Source: Rhizobium sp. CB3090 (GTDB taxonomy: Bacteria; Pseudomonadota; Alphaproteobacteria; Rhizobiales; Rhizobiaceae). Taken from it: a DNA stretch of 64,000 nt. The position numbers and the translations under genes were made by a program. Below are positions 1-10,742 of the stretch, piece by piece. Position 1 is the first letter of the stretch. The number at the start of each line of letters is the position of its first letter. A model generated the notes under the pieces. The model was given only the letters and a program-made list of their open reading frames with translations, made no database searches and was not told the origin of the DNA. Location: contig NZ_CP121664.1 in NCBI RefSeq assembly GCF_029714285.1, positions 62,001-126,000 of the forward strand, read 5' to 3'.

Positions 1-3000
1 AGGAAGACGCCGCCATTGGCCTTGATGTCGGTGGCATTGATGGTCATGCCGTCGGCGGCAGCGATCGCGCCGGAATTGTCGACGGAGCCGGCATCGATGC
101 TGACCGTGTTGCCGGCAATGACGGCGCCGCCGCTATTCACCTTGGCGCGGTCGGCGGCCGAGAGATAGACGACCGGCACCAGCACCTGCGCCCCGTCGAC
201 GATCTCGGTCTGGTAGATGACGATCGACTGGGTGAGCGACGCCGCCTGCTCGGGCGTCAGCCCCTGGCCGAGGGCAAGGCCGTTGGCCTCGGCATAGGCG
301 ACACCATTGTCGAGAAGCGTCTTCATCTGATCGGTGGCATTGTTGCCGGGGATGAAGGAGCCGGCGCCGAGGCCATCGCCGACCAGTTGCCGCAACTGCT
401 CGTCAATGAGCTGGTTGTCGAAATAGGCGTCGCCGAGGAAGGGAACCTGCGTCTCCGGCGTATAGCCGATCCGGTCGATAAAATAGGCCGAGCCGTAGAA
501 CTTCGATACGTCGAGGAAGGCTGCCCGCGTTTCGAACAGGAAGACCTGGCCCGGCACCGTGCCGCCGACGCCGCCGGACTGCGGCTTGGCAAGTGCGGCG
601 AGCTGAGCGCCGTTTACCTGCAGCATCTGGGCAAGATTGCCGCTGTTGCCGATGGCGGCGGTGAGCTTGCCCATCAGGCTATTGGGATTGACCGAGGCGC
701 CACCGGTGGTCAAGGCAGTCGAATTGATCGAAGGTCCGCCGGCGGCGGTCACGCCGTTGCCGCTCAGCGAGGCGCTACCATTCGCCGTCAGGCTGCCGCC
801 GCTAATCGAAACGCCGTTAGCGACAGCCACGCTGTTCCCGTCCACTGAGGCGCTGCCATTCGCCGTCAGGCTACCGCTACTGATCGAGGTGCTGCCTGCA
901 GTCAGGCTGCTGCCATTGACCGTCGGACCGCTGGCAATCGTTGTGCTGGTGCTTGCAAGCGACGGGCCGCTACTGAGGCTGGCACCCCCATTGGCGGCGA
1001 CGCTGGCGAGTGCAGCATTGACGTTGAACAGGGCGCCGCCGGCCGTCATGCTATTCAAGGCGCCGAGCGGATTGCTCGCGGTTGCCGGCGCATCGATGGC
1101 AACCCCGCCGTTGATCGAGCCATTGGCGGCGACGTTGTTGACCGTGCCGCCGCCATTGATGACGAGCGCGCCCCGCGCCTCGATGACGCCCGAGATCGCG
1201 CCGATCGCCTGTAGGCTCACCGTGGAGCCGGCGGCAAGGTCCTTGGAAGCGTCACGATTGCCGTTGGGATTGTCGGAATAGGTGAGCGACGGATCGTTGC
1301 CGCCGATGCAGGGATTGTTGGGGCCGCTGCAATCCGGACCGCCTTGCGTCGTATCGGATTTGATGACGTCAGGATAATATTGGCAGGGCGTAGAGCTGTC
1401 GCAGGTGGTCGTAGTGGTGCGGTTCAGCGTCGTGCCGTCATTGGTCAGCGTGCCGGCGACGGTCAGCAGCATGTTGCTGTCGGACTCGATCGAGCTATAG
1501 GCGTTGGTCAGATTGATCGCATTGATGGTCAGGGGACCACCGGCACGGATCTTGGCCGAAGCGCCGGCGCCCGAGATCAGTTGATCCTGCGAGACGATCT
1601 GGCTCACCAGATGGTCGACGGTCTCCGTCCAGGCATAGGTCGGCTCATGTTGTCCCGAGCCGGTGCCGCACCGCGTCTCGCACTTGTAGGTCTCGGTGAT
1701 CAGATCATAAGCGCTGAGGATGGTGTTGGAGATCTGCACATTGCGCTGGATCACCGGTCCGGAGGTCGTGGTGTTGGTCAGACCGTTGGTCAGGATCGAC
1801 ATGCTGCCGCCGGACTGAATGAGGCCGGCGTAGTTGACGACGGCGCCATTGCGACCGCCGCCTGGCCCTGCAATGGCAAGACCATTACCGGACAGCAGAG
1901 CTCCCTGGTCATTCGTGAGCACGCCGCCGACAAAGAAGTTGGCGTTGTTGCCGGCAAAGACGAGGCCGGAGGGGCTGTTGTAGAAATCCCCTGATACGTT
2001 GAAGGTGAGATCGTTGCCGGCGGCGAGCTGACCGGCATTACCGAGCGACGGCAGATTAAGCGTCAGGTCGTGCGCGGCAAGCAGCGAGGTGCCGGCCGTC
2101 GTGGTAAGGCCTGCGGCGGAAACGGTGATGTCGCCTGAGCCGCCACCGTTGGTGACGGCGCTGACGTCAGCATTGGAGAGGTCGGCGTTGCCGGAAAGAT
2201 TGAGTGTCAGGCCGCCGAAGACGAGATTGCTGCCGGAGAGGTTGGCGGAGGATGCGTTGACGATCAGCGTGCCGGCGCCGGCAATCGCGCTGCCCCGGCT
2301 GCCGGAAAGATCGAGGGCGCCGGTGTTGAGGGTGAGATTGCCGCCGACACGGGTGGTGCTGGTATAGCTGATGGAACCGGGTGCGGTGAGCGTGGCATTG
2401 CCGAGGCTCTGCAGGCTGGCATAGCCGATGTTCTGCGTTGCCGTGGCGGCAACACTGCCGCCGGAGAGCAGCACGTTGGCGTTGATGCTGCCGCTGGAGG
2501 CGGCAAGTGTCATCGCGCCGGTGTGCTGCAGCATCAGGCTGCCGCCTGAGGCCGCACTGGTGGCGGCAAAGTCGACGCCGGACACCAGGCTGTTGATTGT
2601 CATCGACCGGGCAGCAAGATTGGCGTTGCGCGCGGCCAGCGACTGGCCGCTAAGCGTGATCGCATTGCCGGCATTTACCGTCAGGTCGCCATGGGCAACG
2701 GCATTGGTGCTGACATTGCCCGCCGCATTGGCGGTGATGCTGCCGGCGGCCATCAGGCTGCTGACAGAGATGTCGCCGGACGTCGCCTGCAGCGTCAGAT
2801 CACCCGCATTGCCGAGAACGATATTGCCGCTTGCCGATTGGCTGGTGGCGGTAAAATCGACGCCGGCGACGATGACGTTGCCGCTGATGCTGGATCCGGT
2901 GATCGAGACGTCGCTGGCGCCAAGAAGCTGGCCGTTGATCGCAATCGCGCCGGGGCTGGTGGACGAGCCGATCGCCACCGTGCCGTGGCTGGTGATATCG

Positions 3001-6000
3001 CCGCCGGTAAGGGCGCTGGCCGCCACATCGAGACTGCCGGCGACGATCAACGTGCCGGCCGTGACGCTTGTCGCAACGATGTCGAGATCGCCACTAGATC
3101 CGAGAGCGATGGCGCCGTTGGACGATTGCGCGGTAGAGGCAAAATCGACGCCGGTGACGGCCTGACCGACCTGGACGGCCTGGCCGGAGAGCGAGACATC
3201 ATCGGCGCTCAGAAGCTGGCCGGTGACAATGACACTGCTGCTGCCGGCAAGGGTGACATCGCCATGGGCGGTGACGGCGCCGGCTGTAATGGTGGCAGCG
3301 CTGGCGTCGATATCGCCGGCCGACAGCATGGTCGACGTTGCAAGACCGGCGGAGGCGTAAAGATCCATGGCGCCGGACGATGCCAGCACGATACTTCCGC
3401 CGGCGGCATTGGTCGCGGCAAAATCGATGCCGGAGATCAGGGTGGGGGCGCTGATGCTGCCGCCATTGATGGTGAGGTTGCCGGCGGCAAGCACCTGGTT
3501 GCTGACATCGACATTGCCGAGAATACCGACCTTACCGTGGCTGGTGATGCTGTCGGCCTGAAGATTGGCCGCCTGTGCGGTAAAGTCGCCGGCCGACAAC
3601 ATGGTTTGCGAGACGATATCGCCTGTCGCGGTGAGGTTCATGGCACCCGATGATCCGAGCACGATATTCCCGCCGGCCGCGGTGGTGGCGGCAAAGTCGA
3701 TGCCGGAGATCAGCACCGGCGCGCTGATGCTGCCGCCGTTGATGGTGAGATCACCGGCGGCGAGGATCTGGCTGGTGACATCGACGTTGCCGTTGATCCC
3801 GACCTTACCGTGGCTGGTGATGCTGCCGGCCTGAAGATCGGCAGCCGTCGCCGCAAAGTCGCCAGCAGACAGGATGGTGCCGGCTGTGGCATTGCCGGAG
3901 ACGGTGAGGTTCATGGCGCCCGATGATCCGAGCACGATATTGCCATTGGCAGCGGCCGTGCTTGCGAAATCGACACCGGAGACGATGGCGCCGGCGGTGA
4001 TGCTGGAACCGGAGATGGTGATATCGCCGCCGCCAAGAACCTGGCCATTCACTGTGGTCGCGCCAGCAAGCGTGATGTCCTGGTGCCCGGTGATCGCGTC
4101 GGCAGTGACAGTGGCCGCGCTGACATCGATGGCGCCGGCAGCCTGCATGGTCGATGCCGCGGCGTTGCCGCTGACCGCAACCGTCAGATCGCCTGCCTGG
4201 CCAAGCACGATATCACCGCCGGCAGCATTGGTGGCGTCAAAGTCGATGCCGGCGACAAGGGTTTGGGCACTTAAGCTCTGGCCGGTGATCAGCACATTGC
4301 CGGAGCCGAGCACCTGACCATTGACGACGATGGCGCCGCCGAGCGTCACATCGCCATGCGCCGTCATGGCATCGGCAGTGACGGTCGAACCGGCAGCGCT
4401 GAGATCGCCCGCCGACAGCAAGGTGCCCGTATTGATGTCGCCGGCCGAGGTCAGCGTCAGATCGCCACTGCTGGCAAGGACGATGTTGCCACCGGCGGCC
4501 ACCGTTGCGTCGAAGTCGACGCCGGAAACGAGCGCACCGGCCTTGATGCTGGAACCGGAGATGTCGATGGCGCCGCCACCGAGGACCTGGCCGCTGACGG
4601 CAGTGGCGCCGGAAAGGGTGATGTCCTTGTGGCCGGTGATCGCGTCAGAGGTAACGGAAGCTGCACTGATGTCGATTGCGCCGGCGGCCTGTGTGGTCGA
4701 CGCCGCGGCGGCGCCGCTGACCGAAATGGTCAGGTCGCCGGTTTGGCCAAGGACGACATTGCCACTAGCGGCATTGGTAGCGTCGAAATCGATACCAGCG
4801 ATGAGGGTCTGGGCCGACAGGCTCTGGCCGGTGATCGACACGTTGCCGGCACCAAGAATCTGGCCGCTAACGCTGATCGCGCCCCCGAGTATCACATCAC
4901 CATGCGAGGTTACCGCATCGGCGGTGACGATAGTGCCGCTGGCATTGAGATCGCCGGCCGACAGCAGCGTGCCGGCGTCGACATTACCGGTCGAGGTAAG
5001 CGTCAGATCGCCACTGCCGGCAAGGACGATATTGCCGCCGCCGGCGGATGTGGCAGCGAAGTCGACGCCGGAAACCACGGTGCCGGCCTGGATGCTGGAG
5101 CCGGAGATACTGACATCTCCGCCACCCAGGACTTGACCGTTAATCCTGGTCGCACCGGAAAGGCTGATGTCCTGATGACCAGTGATCGTGTCGGCGGTGA
5201 CGGTGGCGCCGCTAACATCGATGACGCCGGCGGCCTGGATCGTCGACGCCACAGCCGCGCCGCTAGCGGAGACCGTTAGGTCGCCGGTCTGGCCAAGGAC
5301 GATATTGCCGCTAGCGGCCTTGGTGGCGTCGAAGTCGATGCCGGCGACAAGGGTCTGTGCTGACAGGCTTTGGCCGGTGATCGAGACGTTGCCGGAGCTC
5401 AGAACCTGGCCGCTGACGTCGATCGCGCCGCCGAGCATGATATCGCCATGGGCTGTGACGGAATCCGCGCTGACACTGGTGCCCGTCACGTTGAGATCGC
5501 CGGCCGACAGCAGCGTGCCGGCATCAACGATCCCCGTCGAAGCAAGGGTCAGATCGCCGCCGTTGGCAAGGACGATATTGCCGCCGCCAGCAGACGTGGC
5601 GGCGAAGTCAACGCCGGAAACGACGGCGCCGGCCTTGATGCTGGAGCCGGAGATGTCAATGTTGCCGCCGCCGAGGACTTGGCCGCTAATGTCTACGCGA
5701 CCGCTTGCGGTCGTCGTGCTGGTCGCGCCGGCAAGGGTGATATCCTTGTGACCGGTGATCGCGTCAGAGGTAACGGACGCTGCAGTGACGTCGATCGCAC
5801 CGGCCGCCTCAATGGTCGAAGCCGCGGCAGTGCCGCTGACCGAAATGGTCAGGTCGCCGGTTTGGCCGAGGACGATATTACCGCCAGCCTCATCGGTCGC
5901 GTCGAAGTCAATGCCAGCAATCAGGGTCTGCGCTGAGAGACTCGGGCCAGTGATCGATACGTTTCCGGAACCGAGGATTTGGTCGGTAACACTGATGGCG

Positions 6001-9000
6001 CCGCCGAGCGTCACGTCGCCATGGGCGGTAATGCCGTCCGCCGTGATCGTCGAACCGGTGGCACCGAGATCACCGGCGGAGAGCAGCGTGCTGGTATTGA
6101 TCATCCCGGTCGCGGTGAGGCTCAGATCGCCGCTGCTGCCGAGCACGATGCCGCCGCCAGACGCAGCCGTCGCGGCGAAGTCGACACCGGAGACGATGGT
6201 GCTGGCGATGATGCTGGAGCCGGAGACGGTGATGTCCCCGCCACCGAGGACCTGGCCATTGACAGTCGTTGCGCCGGCAAGCGTGATGTCTTTGTGACCG
6301 GTAATCGTGTTAGCGGTGACGGTGGCTGCACTGACGTCGATAGCACCCGCAGCCTGGATCGTCGACGCTGCCGCGGCGCCGCTGACCGCCACCGTCAGAT
6401 CGCCGGTTTGGCCAAGGACGATAGTGCCGCTAGCGGCATTGGTGGCGTCGAAGTCGATACCGGCGACCAGGGTCTGCGCTGACAGGCTCTGGCCGGAGAT
6501 CGATACATTGCCGGAGCCCAAGATCTGGCCGCTGACGTCGATCGCACCGCCGAGCATCATGTCGCCATGGGCCGTGACGGCATCCGCGGCGACGGTGGTG
6601 CCCGTCGCATTGAGATCGCCGGCCGACAGCAGCGTTCCAACGTCGATATTGCCGGTCGAGGCCAGCGTCAGATCACCGCTTGTCGTTTGGACGATGGCGC
6701 CGTTGGCGGCAGCCGTTGCGGCAAAATCAACGCCGGAAACGATGGCGCCAGCCTTGATGCTGGAACCGGAGATATCGATGTTGCTGCCGCCAAGGACTTG
6801 GCCGCTTACGTTAGTCGCACCGGCAAGGGTAATGTCGTTGTGGGCGGTGATCGCATCCGCAGTGATGGTCGCGCCGCTGGCATTGAGATTGCCGGCCGCC
6901 TGTATGGTCGGCGCCGTGATGGCGCCGCTGACCGCAACCGTCAGATCGCCGCTGGATGTGAGCACGATCGTGCCGCCGGCGGCATTGGTGGCGTCGAAGT
7001 CGATGCCGGCGACGAGGGTCTGGGCCGACAGGCTTTGGCCGGTGATCAGCACGTTGCCGGCACCGAGAAGCTGATCGCTCACGCTGATGGCGCCGCCAAG
7101 CGTCATGTCGCCATGCGCCGAAACATTGTCGGCGGTGATGGTCGCGCCGTTGGCTGCGAGATCGCCTGAAGACAGCAGCGTTCCGGCAGTGAGCGCGCCT
7201 GAGGCTGCAAGCGTCAAATTGCCGGTTCCGGCGGCCGTTGTGCCAAGGACAATCGTGCCGCCGGCCGCGTTGGTGGCGGCGATATCGACGCCGGAGACAA
7301 TGGCGTCGGCCGCAATGCTGGACCCGGAGACGCTAACATTGCCGCCACCAAGGACCTGGCCGCTGACATCGACGCGACCGCTGCCCGTCGCCGTGCCGCT
7401 GGCGCCGGCAAGCGTGATGTCCTTGTGGCCGGTGATGGTGTCGGCGGTGATCGTCTGGCCGACTGCATCGATCGCGCCTGCGGCAAGGATCGTCCCGATC
7501 TGGACGGCGCCGGCGCTATCGTCGATCGTCAAATCGCCGCTACTCGCCAGCACGATATTGCCGCCGGCCACCTTGGTCGCGGCAAAGTCGACACCGGAGG
7601 CTAGAAGATCGGCGCTGACGCCATTGGTATTGCCGTTGATGGTGATGGCGCCGGAACCGAGCAACTGGCTGGCGACATCGACGCCGCCATCGATGTCGAC
7701 ATTGCCGTGGCTGGTGAGATTCTCGGTCTTCAGCAGGTTGGCTTGAGCGGTGAGATCGCCGGCCGACAGCAGCGTGTCGACATCGATCATGCCGGCGGCG
7801 GTTAGATCGAGCGTGCCGACGCTCCCGAGAGTGATATTGCCGCCCGCCGCATCGGTGGCGGTAAAATCGACGCCGGAGGCGATCGTCGTTGCCTGAATGC
7901 CGGCCCCGGAGATAGTGATGTCACTGCCGCCAAGGATCTGGCCGCTGACATCCACGAGACCGTTTGCGGCCGTCGCGCCGGTGGCGTTGATTGTGATGGT
8001 GCCGTGGCCCGTGATGGTCTGGGCCGTCAGCGATGTCGCATCGACCGTGACGTTGCCGGAGGACAGCAGGCTTGCGGCATTGACCGCACCACCCGTCGCC
8101 GTCAGTTGCAGGTCGGCGGCACTTGCCAGCACGGTTTTGCCGGCCGCATCCGCCTGCGTTGCGGCGATGTCGAGGCCGGAGACGGTGGCGCCGCTCGAGA
8201 TCGAGCGGCCGGTGGCGGCAATCTTGCCCTGGGCGAACACCGTGCCGGCAACGGAAATGTCGAGACCGGCGGTAAGGCCGATATTGTTGTAGCTCAACAG
8301 CGATGCGGCCGCGATCGCGCCGGAGGTCGCCGTGACCGACAATGCGCCCTTGCTGCTGACGGCCCCCGTGAGGCTGATATTGCCGGCCGACGCCGACAGT
8401 GACGCTATTCCACCGGCCGTGACATTCGCACCAGAGATGCCGCCCGCGGACGTCATCACGAGATTGGCGGCGCTATTGACGTCACCCGTCACGCTCAATA
8501 GGCCGGCGCCGCTCGACAAGGCGATATCGTCGTCGGCAGCAACCGATTGCAGCGTGATGCCGGAATCGGCCTGAATGGCGAGCTTTGCCTTCGAGGTCAC
8601 CTTGGCCGCCGTCACCTTGGACTTCGAGGTGATGGAGACGCCCTGGCTGCCCGACACATTGCCGATCGAGATCTTGCCGTCCGCCGACAGCGTCAGATCC
8701 CCGGCATTGGCGGCCATGTCGCCGCTCATGTTGACGCCGGCGCCCTTCTCTGTGACGACGATCTTGATGCGGTCGGCCTGCATGGCGCCGAGCGCCGTGC
8801 CGTCGATAGCGTATTCCGGCGTGCCGGAGACGGAAGTTAGCGCCGTCGCCTCACCCGTCGCATAGTCGTATTTGTTCGCGCCGGCCGTCAGCCGCAGCGT
8901 CTTGCCATAAACCGGGCCGTTGACGTGAATGCTGCGGGAGACGACATCGAAGAGATCGACTGCACCGGGGCTGGCCGCAAAGTTGCCGCCGGCTCCCTCG

Positions 9001-9638
9001 AAGGTGACGTCGCCGCCATTGACGGTGAACCCCGTCAGGCTGCCATCGGCGCCGATGGTGGGTACACCGGTGGTCAGGGTGGCATGCGGCGTGTTGATGA
9101 AGCCGCAGCCATTGCAGGTAATTCCGTTAGGATTCGCTACTATGACGTCCGCTTTGGTCCCGAACACTTCCGTCGGGCCATTGAGCGCCGAGCGGTTGCC
9201 GCTGGTGACTTCGTTGAGGATCACCGAGGCCGGGTTCGAGGCATTGAGGTTCGGATTGCCCGGCGTGACACCGCCAAGGTTCGAGGTGCCTTGCTCGCCC
9301 TTGAAATTGTTAAGGATGGCGCCCTGGGTTCCGACGTTGAAATTGTCGTATTTGTTGTGCGACAATCCAGCCGCGTTTGGGGTGACGATGTCGACCAGCG
9401 GCACGCCGTTGGGAGCCGCTCCGACACTCGGCTGGTTGGCAACAGGTGCCGTCGTGCTTGCCGAGATCGATTGGGCGTTGGCGATCATCGGCTGCAAGAA
9501 CAGAAGCGCGCTGAGGGTGACGGCAAGCGTTTGATGTCCAAGGCGCGCGAGCCGGTGAATGGCCTTACGTGCCCTCGACCGCAAGACGGTCCGCTCGTTG
9601 AACGATTTGCTGGAATCCCACCCGGAATGCTTGCCCAC
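1..9638 (-). CDS. Two-partner-secretion filamentous haemagglutinin (TpsA), 5' part, truncated by window edge
   Basis: The minus strand is open for 3212 codons and runs off the window at base 1, so the C-terminus is missing. A GTG start at 9638 gives a long basic N-region, a hydrophobic core around residues 36-52 and an ANA cleavage site near residue 55, as in the extended signal peptides of large secreted adhesins. The TPS (haemagglutination activity) domain follows; its signature NPNGITCNGCGFIN sits near residues 167-180. The rest is Gly/Ser/Ala/Thr-rich beta-helix repeat of the type 'SGDLTLTSTG' and 'AGDLNATG'. By family, the protein is exported by Sec and then through an outer-membrane TpsB/FhaC pore to act as a surface adhesin or contact-dependent toxin carrier; the toxin end would lie outside the window. 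No TpsB gene is visible upstream. Long open frames on the opposite strand here are composition shadows. The start could also be an in-frame GTG further upstream. Confidence 0.93.
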   Translation of the reverse strand, partial: MGKHSGWDSSKSFNERTVLRSRARKAIHRLARLGHQTLAVTLSALLFLQPMIANAQSISASTTAPVANQPSVGAAPNGVPLVDIVTPNAAGLSHNKYDNFNVGTQGAILNNFKGEQGTSNLGGVTPGNPNLNASNPASVILNEVTSGNRSALNGPTEVFGTKADVIVANPNGITCNGCGFINTPHATLTTGVPTIGADGSLTGFTVNGGDVTFEGAGGNFAASPGAVDLFDVVSRSIHVNGPVYGKTLRLTAGANKYDYATGEATALTSVSGTPEYAIDGTALGAMQADRIKIVVTEKGAGVNMSGDMAANAGDLTLSADGKISIGNVSGSQGVSITSKSKVTAAKVTSKAKLAIQADSGITLQSVAADDDIALSSGAGLLSVTGDVNSAANLVMTSAGGISGANVTAGGIASLSASAGNISLTGAVSSKGALSVTATSGAIAAASLLSYNNIGLTAGLDISVAGTVFAQGKIAATGRSISSGATVSGLDIAATQADAAGKTVLASAADLQLTATGGAVNAASLLSSGNVTVDATSLTAQTITGHGTITINATGATAANGLVDVSGQILGGSDITISGAGIQATTIASGVDFTATDAAGGNITLGSVGTLDLTAAGMIDVDTLLSAGDLTAQANLLKTENLTSHGNVDIDGGVDVASQLLGSGAITINGNTNGVSADLLASGVDFAATKVAGGNIVLASSGDLTIDDSAGAVQIGTILAAGAIDAVGQTITADTITGHKDITLAGASGTATGSGRVDVSGQVLGGGNVSVSGSSIAADAIVSGVDIAATNAAGGTIVLGTTAAGTGNLTLAASGALTAGTLLSSGDLAANGATITADNVSAHGDMTLGGAISVSDQLLGAGNVLITGQSLSAQTLVAGIDFDATNAAGGTIVLTSSGDLTVAVSGAITAPTIQAAGNLNASGATITADAITAHNDITLAGATNVSGQVLGGSNIDISGSSIKAGAIVSGVDFAATAAANGAIVQTTSGDLTLASTGNIDVGTLLSAGDLNATGTTVAADAVTAHGDMMLGGAIDVSGQILGSGNVSISGQSLSAQTLVAGIDFDATNAASGTIVLGQTGDLTVAVSGAAAASTIQAAGAIDVSAATVTANTITGHKDITLAGATTVNGQVLGGGDITVSGSSIIASTIVSGVDFAATAASGGGIVLGSSGDLSLTATGMINTSTLLSAGDLGATGSTITADGITAHGDVTLGGAISVTDQILGSGNVSITGPSLSAQTLIAGIDFDATDEAGGNIVLGQTGDLTISVSGTAAASTIEAAGAIDVTAASVTSDAITGHKDITLAGATSTTTASGRVDISGQVLGGGNIDISGSSIKAGAVVSGVDFAATSAGGGNIVLANGGDLTLASTGIVDAGTLLSAGDLNVTGTSVSADSVTAHGDIMLGGAIDVSGQVLSSGNVSITGQSLSAQTLVAGIDFDATKAASGNIVLGQTGDLTVSASGAAVASTIQAAGVIDVSGATVTADTITGHQDISLSGATRINGQVLGGGDVSISGSSIQAGTVVSGVDFAATSAGGGNIVLAGSGDLTLTSTGNVDAGTLLSAGDLNASGTIVTADAVTSHGDVILGGAISVSGQILGAGNVSITGQSLSAQTLIAGIDFDATNAASGNVVLGQTGDLTISVSGAAAASTTQAAGAIDISAASVTSDAITGHKDITLSGATAVSGQVLGGGAIDISGSSIKAGALVSGVDFDATVAAGGNIVLASSGDLTLTSAGDINTGTLLSAGDLSAAGSTVTADAMTAHGDVTLGGAIVVNGQVLGSGNVLITGQSLSAQTLVAGIDFDATNAAGGDIVLGQAGDLTVAVSGNAAASTMQAAGAIDVSAATVTADAITGHQDITLAGATTVNGQVLGGGDITISGSSITAGAIVSGVDFASTAAANGNIVLGSSGAMNLTVSGNATAGTILSAGDFAATAADLQAGSITSHGKVGINGNVDVTSQILAAGDLTINGGSISAPVLISGIDFAATTAAGGNIVLGSSGAMNLTATGDIVSQTMLSAGDFTAQAANLQADSITSHGKVGILGNVDVSNQVLAAGNLTINGGSISAPTLISGIDFAATNAAGGSIVLASSGAMDLYASAGLATSTMLSAGDIDASAATITAGAVTAHGDVTLAGSSSVIVTGQLLSADDVSLSGQAVQVGQAVTGVDFASTAQSSNGAIALGSSGDLDIVATSVTAGTLIVAGSLDVAASALTGGDITSHGTVAIGSSTSPGAIAINGQLLGASDVSITGSSISGNVIVAGVDFTATSQSASGNIVLGNAGDLTLQATSGDISVSSLMAAGSITANAAGNVSTNAVAHGDLTVNAGNAITLSGQSLAARNANLAARSMTINSLVSGVDFAATSAASGGSLMLQHTGAMTLAASSGSINANVLLSGGSVAATATQNIGYASLQSLGNATLTAPGSISYTSTTRVGGNLTLNTGALDLSGSRGSAIAGAGTLIVNASSANLSGSNLVFGGLTLNLSGNADLSNADVSAVTNGGGSGDITVSAAGLTTTAGTSLLAAHDLTLNLPSLGNAGQLAAGNDLTFNVSGDFYNSPSGLVFAGNNANFFVGGVLTNDQGALLSGNGLAIAGPGGGRNGAVVNYAGLIQSGGSMSILTNGLTNTTTSGPVIQRNVQISNTILSAYDLITETYKCETRCGTGSGQHEPTYAWTETVDHLVSQIVSQDQLISGAGASAKIRAGGPLTINAINLTNAYSSIESDSNMLLTVAGTLTNDGTTLNRTTTTTCDSSTPCQYYPDVIKSDTTQGGPDCSGPNNPCIGGNDPSLTYSDNPNGNRDASKDLAAGSTVSLQAIGAISGVIEARGALVINGGGTVNNVAANGSINGGVAIDAPATASNPLGALNSMTAGGALFNVNAALASVAANGGASLSSGPSLASTSTTIASGPTVNGSSLTAGSTSISSGSLTANGSASVDGNSVAVANGVSISGGSLTANGSASLSGNGVTAAGGPSINSTALTTGGASVNPNSLMGKLTAAIGNSGNLAQMLQVNGAQLAALAKPQSGGVGGTVPGQVFLFETRAAFLDVSKFYGSAYFIDRIGYTPETQVPFLGDAYFDNQLIDEQLRQLVGDGLGAGSFIPGNNATDQMKTLLDNGVAYAEANGLALGQGLTPEQAASLTQSIVIYQTEIVDGAQVLVPVVYLSAADRAKVNSGGAVIAGNTVSIDAGSVDNSGAIAAADGMTINATDIKANGGVF
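4073..7414 (-). repeat. Tandem 546-bp (182-residue) repeats inside the haemagglutinin, with a three-unit higher order
   Basis: A marker element (tgatgtcctt-like on the plus strand, encoding 'GHKDITLAG') recurs at 4073, 4619, 5165, 5738, 6284, 6830 and 7415. The spacings are 546, 546, 573, 546, 546 and 585 bp. The two long spacings contain in-frame insertions of 9 and 13 codons (TASGRVDIS-like). Each 182-residue unit is itself two related halves of about 91 residues: 'GQVLGGGDITISGSSI' type and 'GQILGSGNVSITGQSLSAQT' type. The 546-546-long pattern occurs twice, so three units seem to have duplicated together. More diverged copies extend to about 2.8 kb and 8.2 kb. Confidence 0.85.
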
Positions 9639-10091
9639 GATACGCTCTCGCCCTTTAGAGGCTGAGGCCACGTCTGCGGATCTCGCAGGAAAATGTAGCC
9701 TACATCTTGCCTCGCCCGGACCGCGTCATGCGGCACCATATTGATGGTTTTTCTTGATTGACTTGGAGGCGGACGTCAATTCACTACACGGATATGGAGA
9801 GCAAACTTCAGGGAATTCGCGTGAATTTGGTAAAGCCTGTGTGAATTTTACACCAACCACTATAGTGACACGACGGAGAACACGCGTCGCGGCTGATTCA
9901 GGTGCTTCAGGTCGAGTGGCGCGGCGACGGCGACGTACGTCAATACGGCACCTTGGTTTGAAGCATTTGTTTTAGTCAGCTGTGTGGATCCGACCATCCT
10001 CTCTTCATTTGAGGCAGTCTCGGCTCAGTTTTGAGACCGGAATGACAGATCAAACGATCACTGGCAGGCAACTGTGTACCCCGCACCCTCG
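9639..10091. other. Intergenic stretch upstream of the haemagglutinin
   Basis: About 450 bp between the adhesin start and the end of the DUF746 gene. I see no convincing gene and no TpsB partner. The adhesin promoter should be here, but I could not recognise a clear -35/-10 pair. Confidence 0.5.
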
Positions 10092-10742
10092 TCAAGGAGC
10101 TTGGTCAAATTGATCCAAGCGGGAAGTCTTGCGGCAATTGTTGCACTGGAATTGCCGTACCAGCTTTTTGCCGTTGTCGCGCGGCGCATAACCGGCAAAG
10201 TCAAGTTGGCCGAAGACGCCACAATGCGGACAAGCAAGATGCGCGACCGAGGGCTTAATACCCAACTTGATCTTGGCATGCAGCCGACCGGAGGGATCAA
10301 GGTCAAGCAGCCAGGCGCGGAAGACGCGTACCCAACGCGCCACCATGTCCTGCATAACGTCAAGCCGATCGGCGGCTTCCGCCATAGTCATCTGCTGCGA
10401 AAGCATCGGCACGAAGGCGGTCAGGCTTTCGCGTTTGCGGAAGCCGACAAGCGCCGTGCCGGTTCGCCGCGAAAAACCCTGACCGCAGCTCTTGCAGGAA
10501 AAATAGGGCGTTCCGGTCGGTGAAATGCCTTTGTAACGCAGAACAGTATTGCTGCTCTGGCAATAAAAGCAGGCCGGCGGATCGAGGCTCAGTGAATAGG
10601 CCTCTTCGATCTCTGCCATGAGGAAGGCGGTCAGCTCGGGATCTTCGGTCGGGGTGAGTTCGACGGGATGGCGACGGTTCTTGTGCCTCGTGCGTGGCAG
10701 CATCAGGTCGAATTCGGGTTCGGGAACCTTTTTGCGGGGCAT
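10092..10742 (-). CDS. DUF746-type CxxC zinc-ribbon protein
   Basis: 216 residues. Three CxxC pairs can be read: 'CFYCQSSN' near residue 58, 'CKSCGQGF' near residue 82 and a C-terminal set 'CPHCGVFG' and 'CNNCRKTS', so two zinc ribbons are likely. Between them lies a helix-turn-helix-like stretch (MTMAEAADRLDVMQDMVARW). This arrangement is what I know from the DUF746 family of rhizobia and Burkholderia, which resembles the zinc-finger/HTH front end of InsA-type transposases. The function is unknown; nucleic-acid binding is an inference. The gene stands alone and no inverted repeats are visible at its ends, so I do not call it an insertion sequence. Confidence 0.7.
   Translation of the reverse strand: MPRKKVPEPEFDLMLPRTRHKNRRHPVELTPTEDPELTAFLMAEIEEAYSLSLDPPACFYCQSSNTVLRYKGISPTGTPYFSCKSCGQGFSRRTGTALVGFRKRESLTAFVPMLSQQMTMAEAADRLDVMQDMVARWVRVFRAWLLDLDPSGRLHAKIKLGIKPSVAHLACPHCGVFGQLDFAGYAPRDNGKKLVRQFQCNNCRKTSRLDQFDQAP

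Noticed and set aside
637..9534. Long plus-strand open frames rich in Ala, Val, Pro and Leu across the first 9.5 kb
   Set aside because: They are shadows of the repetitive, GC-rich minus-strand adhesin: they repeat with its 546-bp period and have no starts or families of their own.
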